DNA of 64,000 nucleotides from the NCBI GenBank assembly GCA_963422655.1, contig OY730440.1:1798001-1862000 (forward strand), read 5' to 3'. The DNA comes from CATQHS01 sp963422655 (lineage in GTDB: Bacteria > Actinomycetota > Acidimicrobiia > Acidimicrobiales > Aldehydirespiratoraceae). Within the stretch, counting starts at the first letter, position 1; each line of letters begins with the position of its first letter. A program made the translations under genes and the position numbers. Below are positions 27,253-34,565 of the stretch, piece after piece. The notes under the pieces were generated by a model, which was not told where the DNA came from, did no database searches, and was given only the letters and a program-made list of their open reading frames with translations.

Positions 27253-27511
27253 TCTGAATTCTCCTTCTCTGTGCAATTGAGCTAGTGTATATGGATGAAG
27301 GTATCTGTGCTGTGATTTTCAAGATTACAGATAATAGAACCATACTAGTAAATCCATACTCAACGACAACTTCAGCTATGATCTAACCTGACGAATGAGG
27401 TACCTTCGGTTCTGTGCGGGCTCGAGACTGTCGCCTACCGAGAGGTTCGTGAATGGTGGTTCTCCTACTCATGTCCGAGCAGTACTATAACCAGATACCA
27501 AGGGCACTCAT
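27253..27511. other. A+T-rich intergenic region, divergent promoters
   Basis: About 260 bp between the small unknown gene and pyrE. It is markedly A+T-rich for this genome and has no supported gene. It holds the presumed promoter of the unknown gene (TATACA on the minus strand at 27286-27291) and that of pyrE. A 7-bp inverted repeat TATCTGT / ACAGATA (27302-27308, 27327-27333) with an 18-nt gap is present; its role is unclear. Confidence 0.5.
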
Positions 27512-28060
27512 ATGACTACCGACGTGCTGATCGGTCATCTGCTCGAGCACTCGGTTCGAACCGGGAGCTTTGTCCTGAAGTCGGGACGCGAGAGCTCGTG
27601 GTTCATCGATGCCAAGCAGACGACTTGCCGCCCCGACGGCGTACTGGCTACTGCCGAGGCCGCGCTGAAGGTCATTCCCGCTTCGGTCACGGCCATCGGA
27701 GGGCTCACCATGGGGGCCGATCCCGTGGCCTTCGGTATTGCTGCGGTGGCCGCCACCCGGGGTCGATCACTGAACTCGTTCAGTATTCGCAAGAGCTCCA
27801 AGGATCATGGGGTGACCGGTCGGCTCGCCGGAGTCCTTCGACCTGGCGATCGGGCCGTGATCGTCGAGGACACCTCCACCAGGGGCGTCTCAGCGCTGGA
27901 AGCGGCTCTGGTGGTCCGCCGGCTCGGCGCGGTACCGGTGATGATCCTGGCCGTGGTCGACCGGGGCGGAGTAGCCGCCGCCCTCGCTGCTACCGAAGGC
28001 ATCGAGTTTCGGGCTCTGGTCACCGCTCCCGAGCTCGGGTTCTCTTACGAGGGGGCCTGA
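27512..28060 (+). CDS. pyrE: Orotate phosphoribosyltransferase
   Basis: A 182-aa enzyme that forms OMP from orotate and PRPP in pyrimidine synthesis. It has FVLKSGRESSWFIDAKQT at the N-terminus, GGLTMGADP, the lysine-bearing FSIRKSSKDHG loop and the PRPP-binding signature VIVEDTSTRGVSA. Length is typical. The ATG follows an A+T-rich leader without a strong Shine-Dalgarno sequence. It stands alone among unrelated genes. Confidence 0.95.
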   Translation: MTTDVLIGHLLEHSVRTGSFVLKSGRESSWFIDAKQTTCRPDGVLATAEAALKVIPASVTAIGGLTMGADPVAFGIAAVAATRGRSLNSFSIRKSSKDHGVTGRLAGVLRPGDRAVIVEDTSTRGVSALEAALVVRRLGAVPVMILAVVDRGGVAAALAATEGIEFRALVTAPELGFSYEGA

Positions 28061-28127
28061 CCCGGATCGGGATCCCACCGGGAATCTCCTCGATAGGGGC
28101 GCAGAGTCCGACTCTCTCTCTGAGGCT

Positions 28128-29981
28128 TCAGCGTTGGATCTGGCCGACGTCGCGCACCGCGCCCTTATCGGCCGACGTGGTCATAGCCGCGTAGGCCTGA
28201 AGGGCGGTCGACACCGGGCGATCACGGCCAGTGGGTTGCCACCCTGCGGTCCGGCTGTCCTCATCGGTCCGGCGCCGGGCCAGTGTTTCGTCACTGACCC
28301 GAAGGTTGATCGACCGGTTGGGGATGTCGATGTCGATGATGTCACCGTCTCTGACCAAGGCGATGGCTCCGCCTTCGGCCGCCTCCGGTGAGACATGGCC
28401 CAGGGCCAGGCCCGAAGTCCCACCCGAGAACCGACCGTCGGTGATCAGCGCGCACTGCTTTCCCAGATCGCGGGACTTCAGGTAGGAGGTCGGGTAGAGC
28501 ATCTCCTGCATGCCGGGACCGCCTTTGGGACCCTCGTAGCGGACGATTACGACATCGCCGGGTTTCACCCCGTCGGTGGAGTCGAGGATTCCCTCGCAGG
28601 CCGCGTCCTGGCTCTCGTACACCCGGGCCGGTCCCGAGAACCGCAAGATCGATTCGTCGACTCCGGCTGTCTTGACGATGCAGCCGTCGGCGGCGATGTT
28701 GCCGTAGAGCACGGCCAGCCCGCCGTCGGCGGTGTAGGCGTTGCCTACGGAGCGGATACAGCCGCCGACCCGGTCCAGATCGAGCGTCGGCCACCGTTCG
28801 GACTGGCTGAATGCGGTCTGGGTGGGGATGCCGCCGGGCCCGGCCCGGTACATCTCCACGACGCTCGGCACCGGTTCGGCCATGACGTCCCACTGGGCCA
28901 AGGCGGTACCGAGCGTCTCGCTGTGCACGGTGGCCACCGATGGGTCGAGCATCCCGGCTCGGTCCAACTCGCCCAGGATGCCCATGATCCCGCCGGCTCT
29001 GTGAACGTCCTCCACATGGTACTGGGGTGTGGACGGCGCCACCTTGCAGATGTTGGGCGTGATCCGGCTGAGCCGGTCGATGTCGGCCATGGTGAAATCG
29101 ACGCTGGCTTCGTGGGCTGCGGCCAGGATGTGCAGCACCGTGTTGGTCGATCCTCCCATGGCGATGTCGAGCCGCATGGCGTTCTCGAAGGAAGCCTTCG
29201 TGCAGATCGAACGGGGCCGGACCGACTCGTCGTCTTTCTCGTAGCAGCGGCGGGCCATGTCCACGATGAGGCGGCCAGCTTCGAGGAAGAGCTCTTCACG
29301 GTCGGCGTGGGTCGCCAACACTGTGCCGTTGCCGGGAAGCGAGAGGCCGAGAGCTTCGGTGAGACAGTTCATCGAATTGGCTGTGAACATGCCCGAACAC
29401 GATCCACACGTGGGGCAGGCCGAACGCTCCATGGCCGCCAGGTCCTCGTCGCTGACGTTGCGGTCACCGGCTTTGATCATGGGGTCGATGAGGTCGAGCT
29501 TGACGCTCACCCCGGCCAGTTTCGTCTTGCCCGCCTCCATGGGTCCGCCCGACACGAATATGGCCGGCACGTTCAACCGCATGGCGGCCATCAGCATGCC
29601 CGGGGTGATCTTGTCGCAGTTGGAGATGCACACGACCGCGTCGGCGCAGTGGGCGTTGACCATGTATTCCACCGAGTCGGCGATCAGATCCCGGCTCGGG
29701 AGGCTGTAGAGCATGCCGTCGTGACCCATGGCGATGCCGTCGTCGACGGCGATGGTGTTGAACTCCTTGGCCACTCCGCCCGCGGCCTGTATCTCACCGG
29801 CGACCAATTGGCCCATGTCCTTGAGATGGACGTGGCCCGGCACGAACTGGGTGAAAGAGTTTGCCACCGCGATGATGGGCTTGGAGAAGTCTTCTTCGCT
29901 CATGCCGGTTGCCCGCCACAGGGCGCGGGCTCCGGCCATGTTGCGGCCGTGGGTGGTGGTACGGGATCTGTAGGGGGGCAT
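28128..29981 (-). CDS. ilvD: Dihydroxy-acid dehydratase
   Basis: A 617-aa Fe-S enzyme of branched-chain amino acid synthesis that dehydrates dihydroxy acids to keto acids. Cysteine motifs CISNCDKITPGMLMA and CPTCGSCSGMFTANSMN are in place, with the substrate-binding NTVLHILAAAHEA and the C-terminal TDGRFSGGTSGLALGHVSPEA. The full-length form (about 615 aa) resembles proteobacterial IlvD. TAGCCT lies 6 nt before the ATG, so the message is probably leaderless. No other ilv gene is nearby. Confidence 0.96.
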   Translation of the reverse strand: MPPYRSRTTTHGRNMAGARALWRATGMSEEDFSKPIIAVANSFTQFVPGHVHLKDMGQLVAGEIQAAGGVAKEFNTIAVDDGIAMGHDGMLYSLPSRDLIADSVEYMVNAHCADAVVCISNCDKITPGMLMAAMRLNVPAIFVSGGPMEAGKTKLAGVSVKLDLIDPMIKAGDRNVSDEDLAAMERSACPTCGSCSGMFTANSMNCLTEALGLSLPGNGTVLATHADREELFLEAGRLIVDMARRCYEKDDESVRPRSICTKASFENAMRLDIAMGGSTNTVLHILAAAHEASVDFTMADIDRLSRITPNICKVAPSTPQYHVEDVHRAGGIMGILGELDRAGMLDPSVATVHSETLGTALAQWDVMAEPVPSVVEMYRAGPGGIPTQTAFSQSERWPTLDLDRVGGCIRSVGNAYTADGGLAVLYGNIAADGCIVKTAGVDESILRFSGPARVYESQDAACEGILDSTDGVKPGDVVIVRYEGPKGGPGMQEMLYPTSYLKSRDLGKQCALITDGRFSGGTSGLALGHVSPEAAEGGAIALVRDGDIIDIDIPNRSINLRVSDETLARRRTDEDSRTAGWQPTGRDRPVSTALQAYAAMTTSADKGAVRDVGQIQR

Positions 29982-30079
29982 GGCCTCAGGCTAGATCGGC
30001 CCGCGCCGCCGTGCCGATAGAGGAGTAGGGGGGTAAAGCTGGCCGGGAGGTGAGGCGGCCTCACCGGCGGCGGGGACGG

Positions 30080-30664
30080 TTACGGGTTGTCTCCCGGCGC
30101 CGAGGGTGCTGGTGCCGCGGCCGAGACCCGGCTGGTCATCATCTCGAGCAGCTCGCGGTAGTGGCTCTCGTGAGCGGGCGAACCGGTTGCCGCTTCCAGG
30201 GCCGCAAACCCGTGGATTGCGCTGCGAGCGCTGCGAGCGGCTTGCGTGGAACGGCGCCGGTCCAGCCCGGTACCCCGGAACACGAGCGTGAACACGTTGA
30301 GCAGCTCGTTATTGGCGTTGGCCAGCTCGGGGTCCTCGGTCCTGGGCGCCATGACCGTGAACTGGAACTGGCCGGGGTAGGTCAGAGCGAAGTTCCGGTA
30401 GGCGTCGCTCACCGACCTGACCGCGGCGGGCCCGGACACGCCGATGGCGGCCTCTCGGACCTGGCTCACGAGGTTGTTCATGGCATGCATGGCGACGAGG
30501 CGGCGCAAGCCGTTCAGCCCGTCGACATGGGAGTACAGGGCGGAAGGACCGACACCGAGCCGTTCCGCCACCGCCGACAGGCTCAGGGCGTCGAAGCCCC
30601 CGTCGTTGACGATGGTGACAGCGGTCCGGGCGATCCCCCGCCGGTCGAGTCGCGGCTTTTTCAT
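30080..30664 (-). CDS. TetR-family transcriptional regulator
   Basis: A 194-aa repressor-type protein. The N-terminal helix-turn-helix (about 10-55) reads DALSLSAVAERLGVGPSALYSHVDG, and the C-terminal half resembles the WHG-type ligand-binding domain (FALTYPGQFQFTV, AIHGFAALEAA). The inducer is unknown. It is divergent from hsp20; a perfect palindrome between the two genes is the obvious operator candidate. TATGAT lies 8 nt upstream of its ATG. Confidence 0.85.
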   Translation of the reverse strand: MKKPRLDRRGIARTAVTIVNDGGFDALSLSAVAERLGVGPSALYSHVDGLNGLRRLVAMHAMNNLVSQVREAAIGVSGPAAVRSVSDAYRNFALTYPGQFQFTVMAPRTEDPELANANNELLNVFTLVFRGTGLDRRRSTQAARSARSAIHGFAALEAATGSPAHESHYRELLEMMTSRVSAAAPAPSAPGDNP

Positions 30665-30720
30665 GAGTGAACATCATATATCGGAATAATCAGGCCCGAC
30701 GAAGAATTGAACGGTACAGT

Positions 30721-30747
30721 CTTTATCTGAAAAAGCTTCAGATAAAG
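30721..30747. promoter_or_regulatory. Perfect 11-bp inverted repeat between tetR and hsp20 (putative operator)
   Basis: CTTTATCTGAA, a 5-nt spacer AAAGC, then the exact complement TTCAGATAAAG. It lies 57 nt from the TetR start and 34 nt before hsp20. The size and symmetry fit a TetR dimer site. The layout also recalls the RheA operator of Streptomyces hsp18 (inverted repeat with 5-nt spacer), but the sequence differs. Confidence 0.7.
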
Positions 30748-30780
30748 GGAATATCCTATCTAATCTACCAAGGAGGATTC

Positions 30781-31215
30781 ATGTTGTTCCACAACGACCC
30801 ATTCCGGGAGATCGACAGTTGGTTCGCAAACCTGGCCCGCCGCTCGGCCGACGCCTCGTTCATGTCGATGGACGCCTACCGCCGCGGCAATGACGTCTGG
30901 GTTCACATCGACCTACCCGGGGTCGGAGCCGACAGCATCGACATGAGCGTCGAGCGCAACGTGCTGACCGTCACTGCCGAGCGGAATCGGCTCCGACAAG
31001 AAGGGGACGGGGTCTATCTCAGCGAGCGGCCGCAGGGACGGCACCGTCGTCAGGTCCATCTCGGTGAAGGTCTCGACGTGGACGGCATCGAAGCCGACTA
31101 CCGCGACGGCGTGCTGGCGTTGAGGATTCCGGTGGCCGAGAAGGCGCAGCCTCGCAAGATCACCGTCAAGTCCTCACAACCGGTCATCGACGTGGAATCC
31201 GAAGCTACGGTTTGA
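30781..31215 (+). CDS. Small heat-shock protein, Hsp20/alpha-crystallin family
   Basis: A 144-aa holdase that binds unfolding proteins. The alpha-crystallin domain spans about 25-125, with DVWVHIDLPGVGADSIDMSVERNVLTV and the closing DGVLALRIPVAEKAQPRKI. The IXI-type element lies in LRIPV. The ATG at 30781 has a strong AAGGAGGA upstream; an earlier in-frame ATG at 30667 would add a non-conserved, A+T-rich leader that contains the palindrome. Divergent from a TetR regulator, unlike the HspR-controlled dnaK operon. Confidence 0.92.
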   Translation: MLFHNDPFREIDSWFANLARRSADASFMSMDAYRRGNDVWVHIDLPGVGADSIDMSVERNVLTVTAERNRLRQEGDGVYLSERPQGRHRRQVHLGEGLDVDGIEADYRDGVLALRIPVAEKAQPRKITVKSSQPVIDVESEATV

Positions 31216-31250
31216 CCCGACGGTCTCTCACCGTCGACCGACCCCCGCGA

Positions 31251-31284
31251 TCGCGGGCCGAAGGCAGCGGCCTTCGGCCCGCGA
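31251..31284. terminator. Strong hairpin between convergent hsp20 and the tRNA cluster
   Basis: A 15-bp perfect stem (TCGCGGGCCGAAGGC / GCCTTCGGCCCGCGA) with loop AGCG. It stands 35 nt after the hsp20 stop and 10 nt past the 3' end of tRNA-Phe, so it can serve both strands. There is no long U-tract on either side. Confidence 0.7.
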
Positions 31285-31294
31285 CCGCGTCTTG

Positions 31295-31367
31295 TGGTCG
31301 GGCGCGGCGTCGATCCGCGGACCTTCCGCTTTTCAGGCGGACGCTCTGCCAACTGAGCTACCCGACC
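31295..31367 (-). tRNA. tRNA-Phe (anticodon GAA)
   Basis: Minus strand, 73 nt. Acceptor GGTCGGG pairs with CCCGACC, D-arm TAGCTCAGTTGGCAGAGC, anticodon arm TCCGC-CTGAAAA-GCGGA, T-arm with GGATCGACGCC (variant of the usual GGTTCGA). CCA is not encoded. Last gene of a Glu-Asp-Phe tRNA cluster. Confidence 0.93.
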
Positions 31368-31398
31368 ATGCCGTCGCCACAATCGAGCGGCGACAACG

Positions 31399-31473
31399 CG
31401 GTCCTGACGGGATTTGAACCCGCGGCCTCCACCTTGACAGGGTGGCGATCACTCCAAACTGATCTACAGGACC
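31399..31473 (-). tRNA. tRNA-Asp (anticodon GTC)
   Basis: Minus strand, 75 nt. Acceptor GGTCCTG pairs with CAGGACC, anticodon arm CCACC-CTGTCAA-GGTGG gives GTC, and the T-arm holds GGTTCAAATCC. CCA is not encoded. Middle gene of the Glu-Asp-Phe cluster. Confidence 0.93.
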
Positions 31474-31575
31474 CTCTGGCACGGCCATGCCATATGCGCC
31501 TTGAACGCTAGGGCTCGACGGTGCCGATCACAACTCGGGTACGGGTCCGGTGCCGCTCGACGGACCGTTGGACTG

Positions 31576-31648
31576 CACCCCCAACGGGATTCGAACCCGT
31601 GTTACCGGCGTGAAAGGCCGGCGTCCTAGGCCGCTGGACGATGGGGGC
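31576..31648 (-). tRNA. tRNA-Glu (anticodon TTC)
   Basis: Minus strand, 73 nt. Acceptor GCCCCCA pairs with TGGGGGT (one G-U), D-arm TCGTCCAGCGGCCTAGGAC, anticodon arm CCGGC-CTTTCAC-GCCGG gives TTC, and the T-arm holds GGGTTCGAATCCC. First gene of the Glu-Asp-Phe cluster; the 100 nt before tRNA-Asp hold nothing else recognisable. Confidence 0.94.
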
Positions 31649-31756
31649 CTGCCGGTCGGCGGACCGGCGAAGTGCCAGCTTAGGTCGTGTGAGCCCCCAC
31701 CAATCATGCCGACACTCACCGACGGATCGGGTCGTTGCCGTCCGGCTCCGGTCGCC

Positions 31757-32221
31757 TCAAGAGCTCAGAGTGTGAGAGGCGGCCTCTATGAGCTGTTCCA
31801 GGAGCCAGCCGATCCATTCGTAGAGAGCCAGGACCGGAGCTTCGGGATGGTCCTTGTCGACCGGTCGGTAATTCGCATCCAGACCCAGACGCTCACCGAG
31901 GTAGAGCCGTATCCCGTTGAGGGTTTGCATCCACGCTGCCACCGCGTCGTCGTCGAGTGTGGTTCGGGCCCCGCCCGCTTCGATCAGCTCTATCGCTTCG
32001 AGCCGGCCACGGAGAAGCTGATCCCCGGTCATCGCCTTGTATTCCTGAGCCGCTTCTGCGTCATCGAGCCGGGCCGGGGGTTGGAGCCGCATGAGGTTCG
32101 GGTCGGCGCCGATCATCAGTAGCTCCCGGAACTGATCGAGGACAGCCGCCAACGTCTTCCACTCTTTGTCGGCCAACCCGACCGCCACGCCGGTGCTCTC
32201 CGGGGTGAACCGCCAGCTCAT
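31757..32221 (-). CDS. DUF2017 family protein
   Basis: A 154-aa helical protein of the DUF2017 family, which in actinobacteria is typically encoded next to clpS. Recognisable elements are DKEWKTLAAVLDQFRELL, DDAEAAQEYKAMTGDQLLRGR and the C-terminal LYEWIGWLLEQLI. Its function is unknown; the fixed neighbourhood suggests a link to ClpS/ClpAP proteolysis (inference). The ATG overlaps the clpS stop (ATGA). Confidence 0.85.
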   Translation of the reverse strand: MSWRFTPESTGVAVGLADKEWKTLAAVLDQFRELLMIGADPNLMRLQPPARLDDAEAAQEYKAMTGDQLLRGRLEAIELIEAGGARTTLDDDAVAAWMQTLNGIRLYLGERLGLDANYRPVDKDHPEAPVLALYEWIGWLLEQLIEAASHTLSS

Positions 32222-32553
32222 CTCTGGCCCGATTCCATGGTGGCCCAGAGCCCGTGCTCATGAAGCCGGAAGACGTCCATCTCGGCCTTCTCCTTGGGGC
32301 CCGACGATACCACCGCTCTGCCTTCGGTGTGGACCTGCATCATCAACCGGTGGGCCTTTTCCTTGGAGTAACCGAACAGCTTGCGGAACACGAAGGTCAC
32401 GTATGACATGAGGTTTACGGGATCATCCCAGACGATGACCAGCCATGGTCGGTCGATATCGTCGATCGGGTAGTTCGTGCGCTCGGTTATCGGAAGGACC
32501 GTCGGCACCGTCATGACGGCGGTGGTCGCGGCGTCTACCGCGTCCGCAGTCAT
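32218..32553 (-). CDS. clpS: ATP-dependent Clp protease adaptor ClpS
   Basis: A 111-aa N-end-rule adaptor that hands substrates to the Clp unfoldase. After a disordered N-terminus it has PWLVIVWDDPVNLMSYVTFVFRKLFGYS (the N-degron binding site with DDPVN) and AHRLMMQVHTEGRAVV, ending with the conserved helix region. The start overlaps the ctaA stop, so ctaA-clpS-DUF2017 form one minus-strand unit. Confidence 0.95.
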   Translation of the reverse strand: MTADAVDAATTAVMTVPTVLPITERTNYPIDDIDRPWLVIVWDDPVNLMSYVTFVFRKLFGYSKEKAHRLMMQVHTEGRAVVSSGPKEKAEMDVFRLHEHGLWATMESGQR

Positions 32554-33467
32554 GATGTCGACAGCCCTGGTATCGCTGCTTCGCAGACCTCGGGCTGTTC
32601 CCGGTGCGGGCGGCCCACCGCTGTGGAGGCCTGCGCGATGGCGATCCAGGTCACGGTGGCCAAGGCGACGTGGACACCCACCAGCCCGGCCGGCACGCCG
32701 GTGAAGTACTGGGTGTAGCCGACGGCGCCTTGGACGACGATCAGGCCCGCGATGCGCGAGAGCTGGCCCCGGAGCCGGTTCTCGGCCCGCGACCCCGGTG
32801 AGCGCAACCGGTACCAGGCCACTCCTACGATCACCAGCAATGCAATCGCCACCAGGCTGTGGACTCGGGTGGCCTCACGAACCAGGAACGGCAACCGCTC
32901 GGCTCGGGTGTCGCCGGCGTGAGGACCGGCGCCGGTGACGACGGTGCCCGTGACCAGCAGAGCGGCCCCTGTCACCAGCACGACCCGCAGGAGCGATCGG
33001 GTGAGCGCATCCAACGTCATTGCTTCGACGTCTCGAGCGTCACGGGCCTTGTGGTCGAGCACGACGGCATTCCAGAGCAGCACCATCGACAGCAGGAAAT
33101 GGCCCATGGTGAAGCGGGGGTCGAGCTCGGTGCGCACCAGAAGGGCGCCCAGCCCGACCTGGGCGATCACCCCGGCGACCAGCCCCCACGACCACTGGGT
33201 GAGATCACGGCGTCGAGGGATCCGTCGTGTCGACCCCAGAACGGCCCCGGCCACGGCGATGGCCACCACTGCGGTGAACAGCCGGTTCACGAACTCCACC
33301 AGGGCGTGATATTCCAGACCGGGCACGATCCGATCCTCGGAGCAGGCGGGCCAGTCGGAGCAACCCAGGCCCGATCCGGTGAGGCGAACGGCAGCTCCCG
33401 TGACAACTATGGCGGCCAGAGCCCAAAGAGCGAATCGGGTCAGGCGGGTGTAGGTGGTCGGAGCCAC
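32550..33467 (-). CDS. ctaA: Heme A synthase
   Basis: A 305-aa, eight-helix membrane enzyme that oxidises heme O to heme A for cytochrome oxidase. Four histidines expected as heme ligands are visible (HALVEFVNRL, FTMGHFLLS, TRVHSLVAI, GVHVALAT), and the external loop carries the paired cysteines of Gram-positive CtaA in GLGCSDWPACSE. The GTG at 33467 has TACGCT 6 nt upstream and begins at the first conserved helix; an earlier in-frame start is unneeded. Divergent from ctaB, which makes its substrate. Confidence 0.93.
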   Translation of the reverse strand: MAPTTYTRLTRFALWALAAIVVTGAAVRLTGSGLGCSDWPACSEDRIVPGLEYHALVEFVNRLFTAVVAIAVAGAVLGSTRRIPRRRDLTQWSWGLVAGVIAQVGLGALLVRTELDPRFTMGHFLLSMVLLWNAVVLDHKARDARDVEAMTLDALTRSLLRVVLVTGAALLVTGTVVTGAGPHAGDTRAERLPFLVREATRVHSLVAIALLVIVGVAWYRLRSPGSRAENRLRGQLSRIAGLIVVQGAVGYTQYFTGVPAGLVGVHVALATVTWIAIAQASTAVGRPHREQPEVCEAAIPGLSTS

Positions 33468-33568
33468 GTTCGAAGCGTACGGGCCGCGGTCGCCTGGTCC
33501 GGCGCGTCCGGTCCGCAAGCCCGAAGCGCGAATGGTCAGATACCGGGACCAGGCCGTAACCTCGGACC

Positions 33569-34468
33569 GTGACCACAGCCGCTGGCATCGTCTCGGGCCG
33601 CGCCCGTGCCACCGCGTTCGTGGCCCTGACCAAGCCCCGCATCATCGAGCTGTTGCTGGTGACGACGGTGCCGACCATGATCGTCGCGGCCCACGGTCTG
33701 CCGCCGGCTTTGCTGGTGGCGGCCACCGTGGTAGGCGGGGCGCTGGCGGCCGGCGGAGCCAATACCGTCAACATGTACATAGACCGCGACATCGATCGGC
33801 TCATGGAGCGAACCAAGGGCCGGCCCCTGGTGACTGGCGCCGTCCGCCCGGCCGAGGCCCTCGCTTTCGGTATCGCTCTGGAGGTTGCCGCCTTCGCTTG
33901 GCTGTGGGGGCTGGTCAACCTGGTGTCGGCCCTGCTGGCGGTGTCCGCCACCCTCTTCTACGTGTTCGTGTACTCGCTGTGGCTCAAGCGGACCTCTACC
34001 CGCAACATCGTGATCGGCGGCGCCGCCGGAGCTGTGCCCGTGCTCGTGGGCTGGTCGGCGGTGACCGGCTCGCTCGATTGGCCTCCGGTCGTGCTCTTCG
34101 CGGTGATCTTCTACTGGACCCCGCCCCACTTCTGGGCTCTGGCCATCCGCTACCGGGACGACTACCGGGTGGCGGGCGTACCGATGCTGCCGGCTGTGGC
34201 GCCCCTGCGCCAGACTGCATTGCGGATTCTCGGCTACACGATTGTTTTGTGGGCCCTGACCATCGTCTTGGGGCCGGTGGCCAAGATGGGTGCCCTCTAC
34301 ATGGCCGTGGCCGCGGGGGCGGGGGCGGTCTTCACCGGTTTGGCCATCGGCGTCGTACGCCGTCCCGACCCGGCTCGGGCCATGCGCCTCTTCAGTTGGT
34401 CGATCTCTTATGTCGTCGTCGTGTTCGGGGCCTTGGCCGCCGACGAGTTGATCCGCAACGGTGTGTGA
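33569..34468 (+). CDS. ctaB: Protoheme IX farnesyltransferase (heme O synthase)
   Basis: A 299-aa UbiA-superfamily membrane enzyme that adds farnesyl to heme B. The prenyl-diphosphate binding motif NMYIDRDIDRLMERTKGRP and the second motif RYRDDYRVAGVPMLP are present, with about nine membrane helices. The GTG start has TAACCT 6 nt upstream. Placed between ctaA and the oxidase genes, consistent with supplying heme A for the adjacent caa3 oxidase. Confidence 0.95.
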   Translation: MTTAAGIVSGRARATAFVALTKPRIIELLLVTTVPTMIVAAHGLPPALLVAATVVGGALAAGGANTVNMYIDRDIDRLMERTKGRPLVTGAVRPAEALAFGIALEVAAFAWLWGLVNLVSALLAVSATLFYVFVYSLWLKRTSTRNIVIGGAAGAVPVLVGWSAVTGSLDWPPVVLFAVIFYWTPPHFWALAIRYRDDYRVAGVPMLPAVAPLRQTALRILGYTIVLWALTIVLGPVAKMGALYMAVAAGAGAVFTGLAIGVVRRPDPARAMRLFSWSISYVVVVFGALAADELIRNGV

Positions 34469-34565
34469 CCATGGCTGTGGCAGGTTCGGTGTGATGTCGT
34501 TACCGTCAACGATGCTCTATCCGTACAAGGCCGTTGGGTTCGGGCTGTATACGATCCCGTAACCG

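Noticed and set aside
28395..30020. Long plus-strand frame across ilvD
   Set aside because: Antisense shadow; ilvD on the minus strand has complete Fe-S motifs.
31295..31648. tRNA cluster as an integration site for a mobile element
   Set aside because: No integrase, no duplicated tRNA 3' end and only housekeeping genes on both sides.
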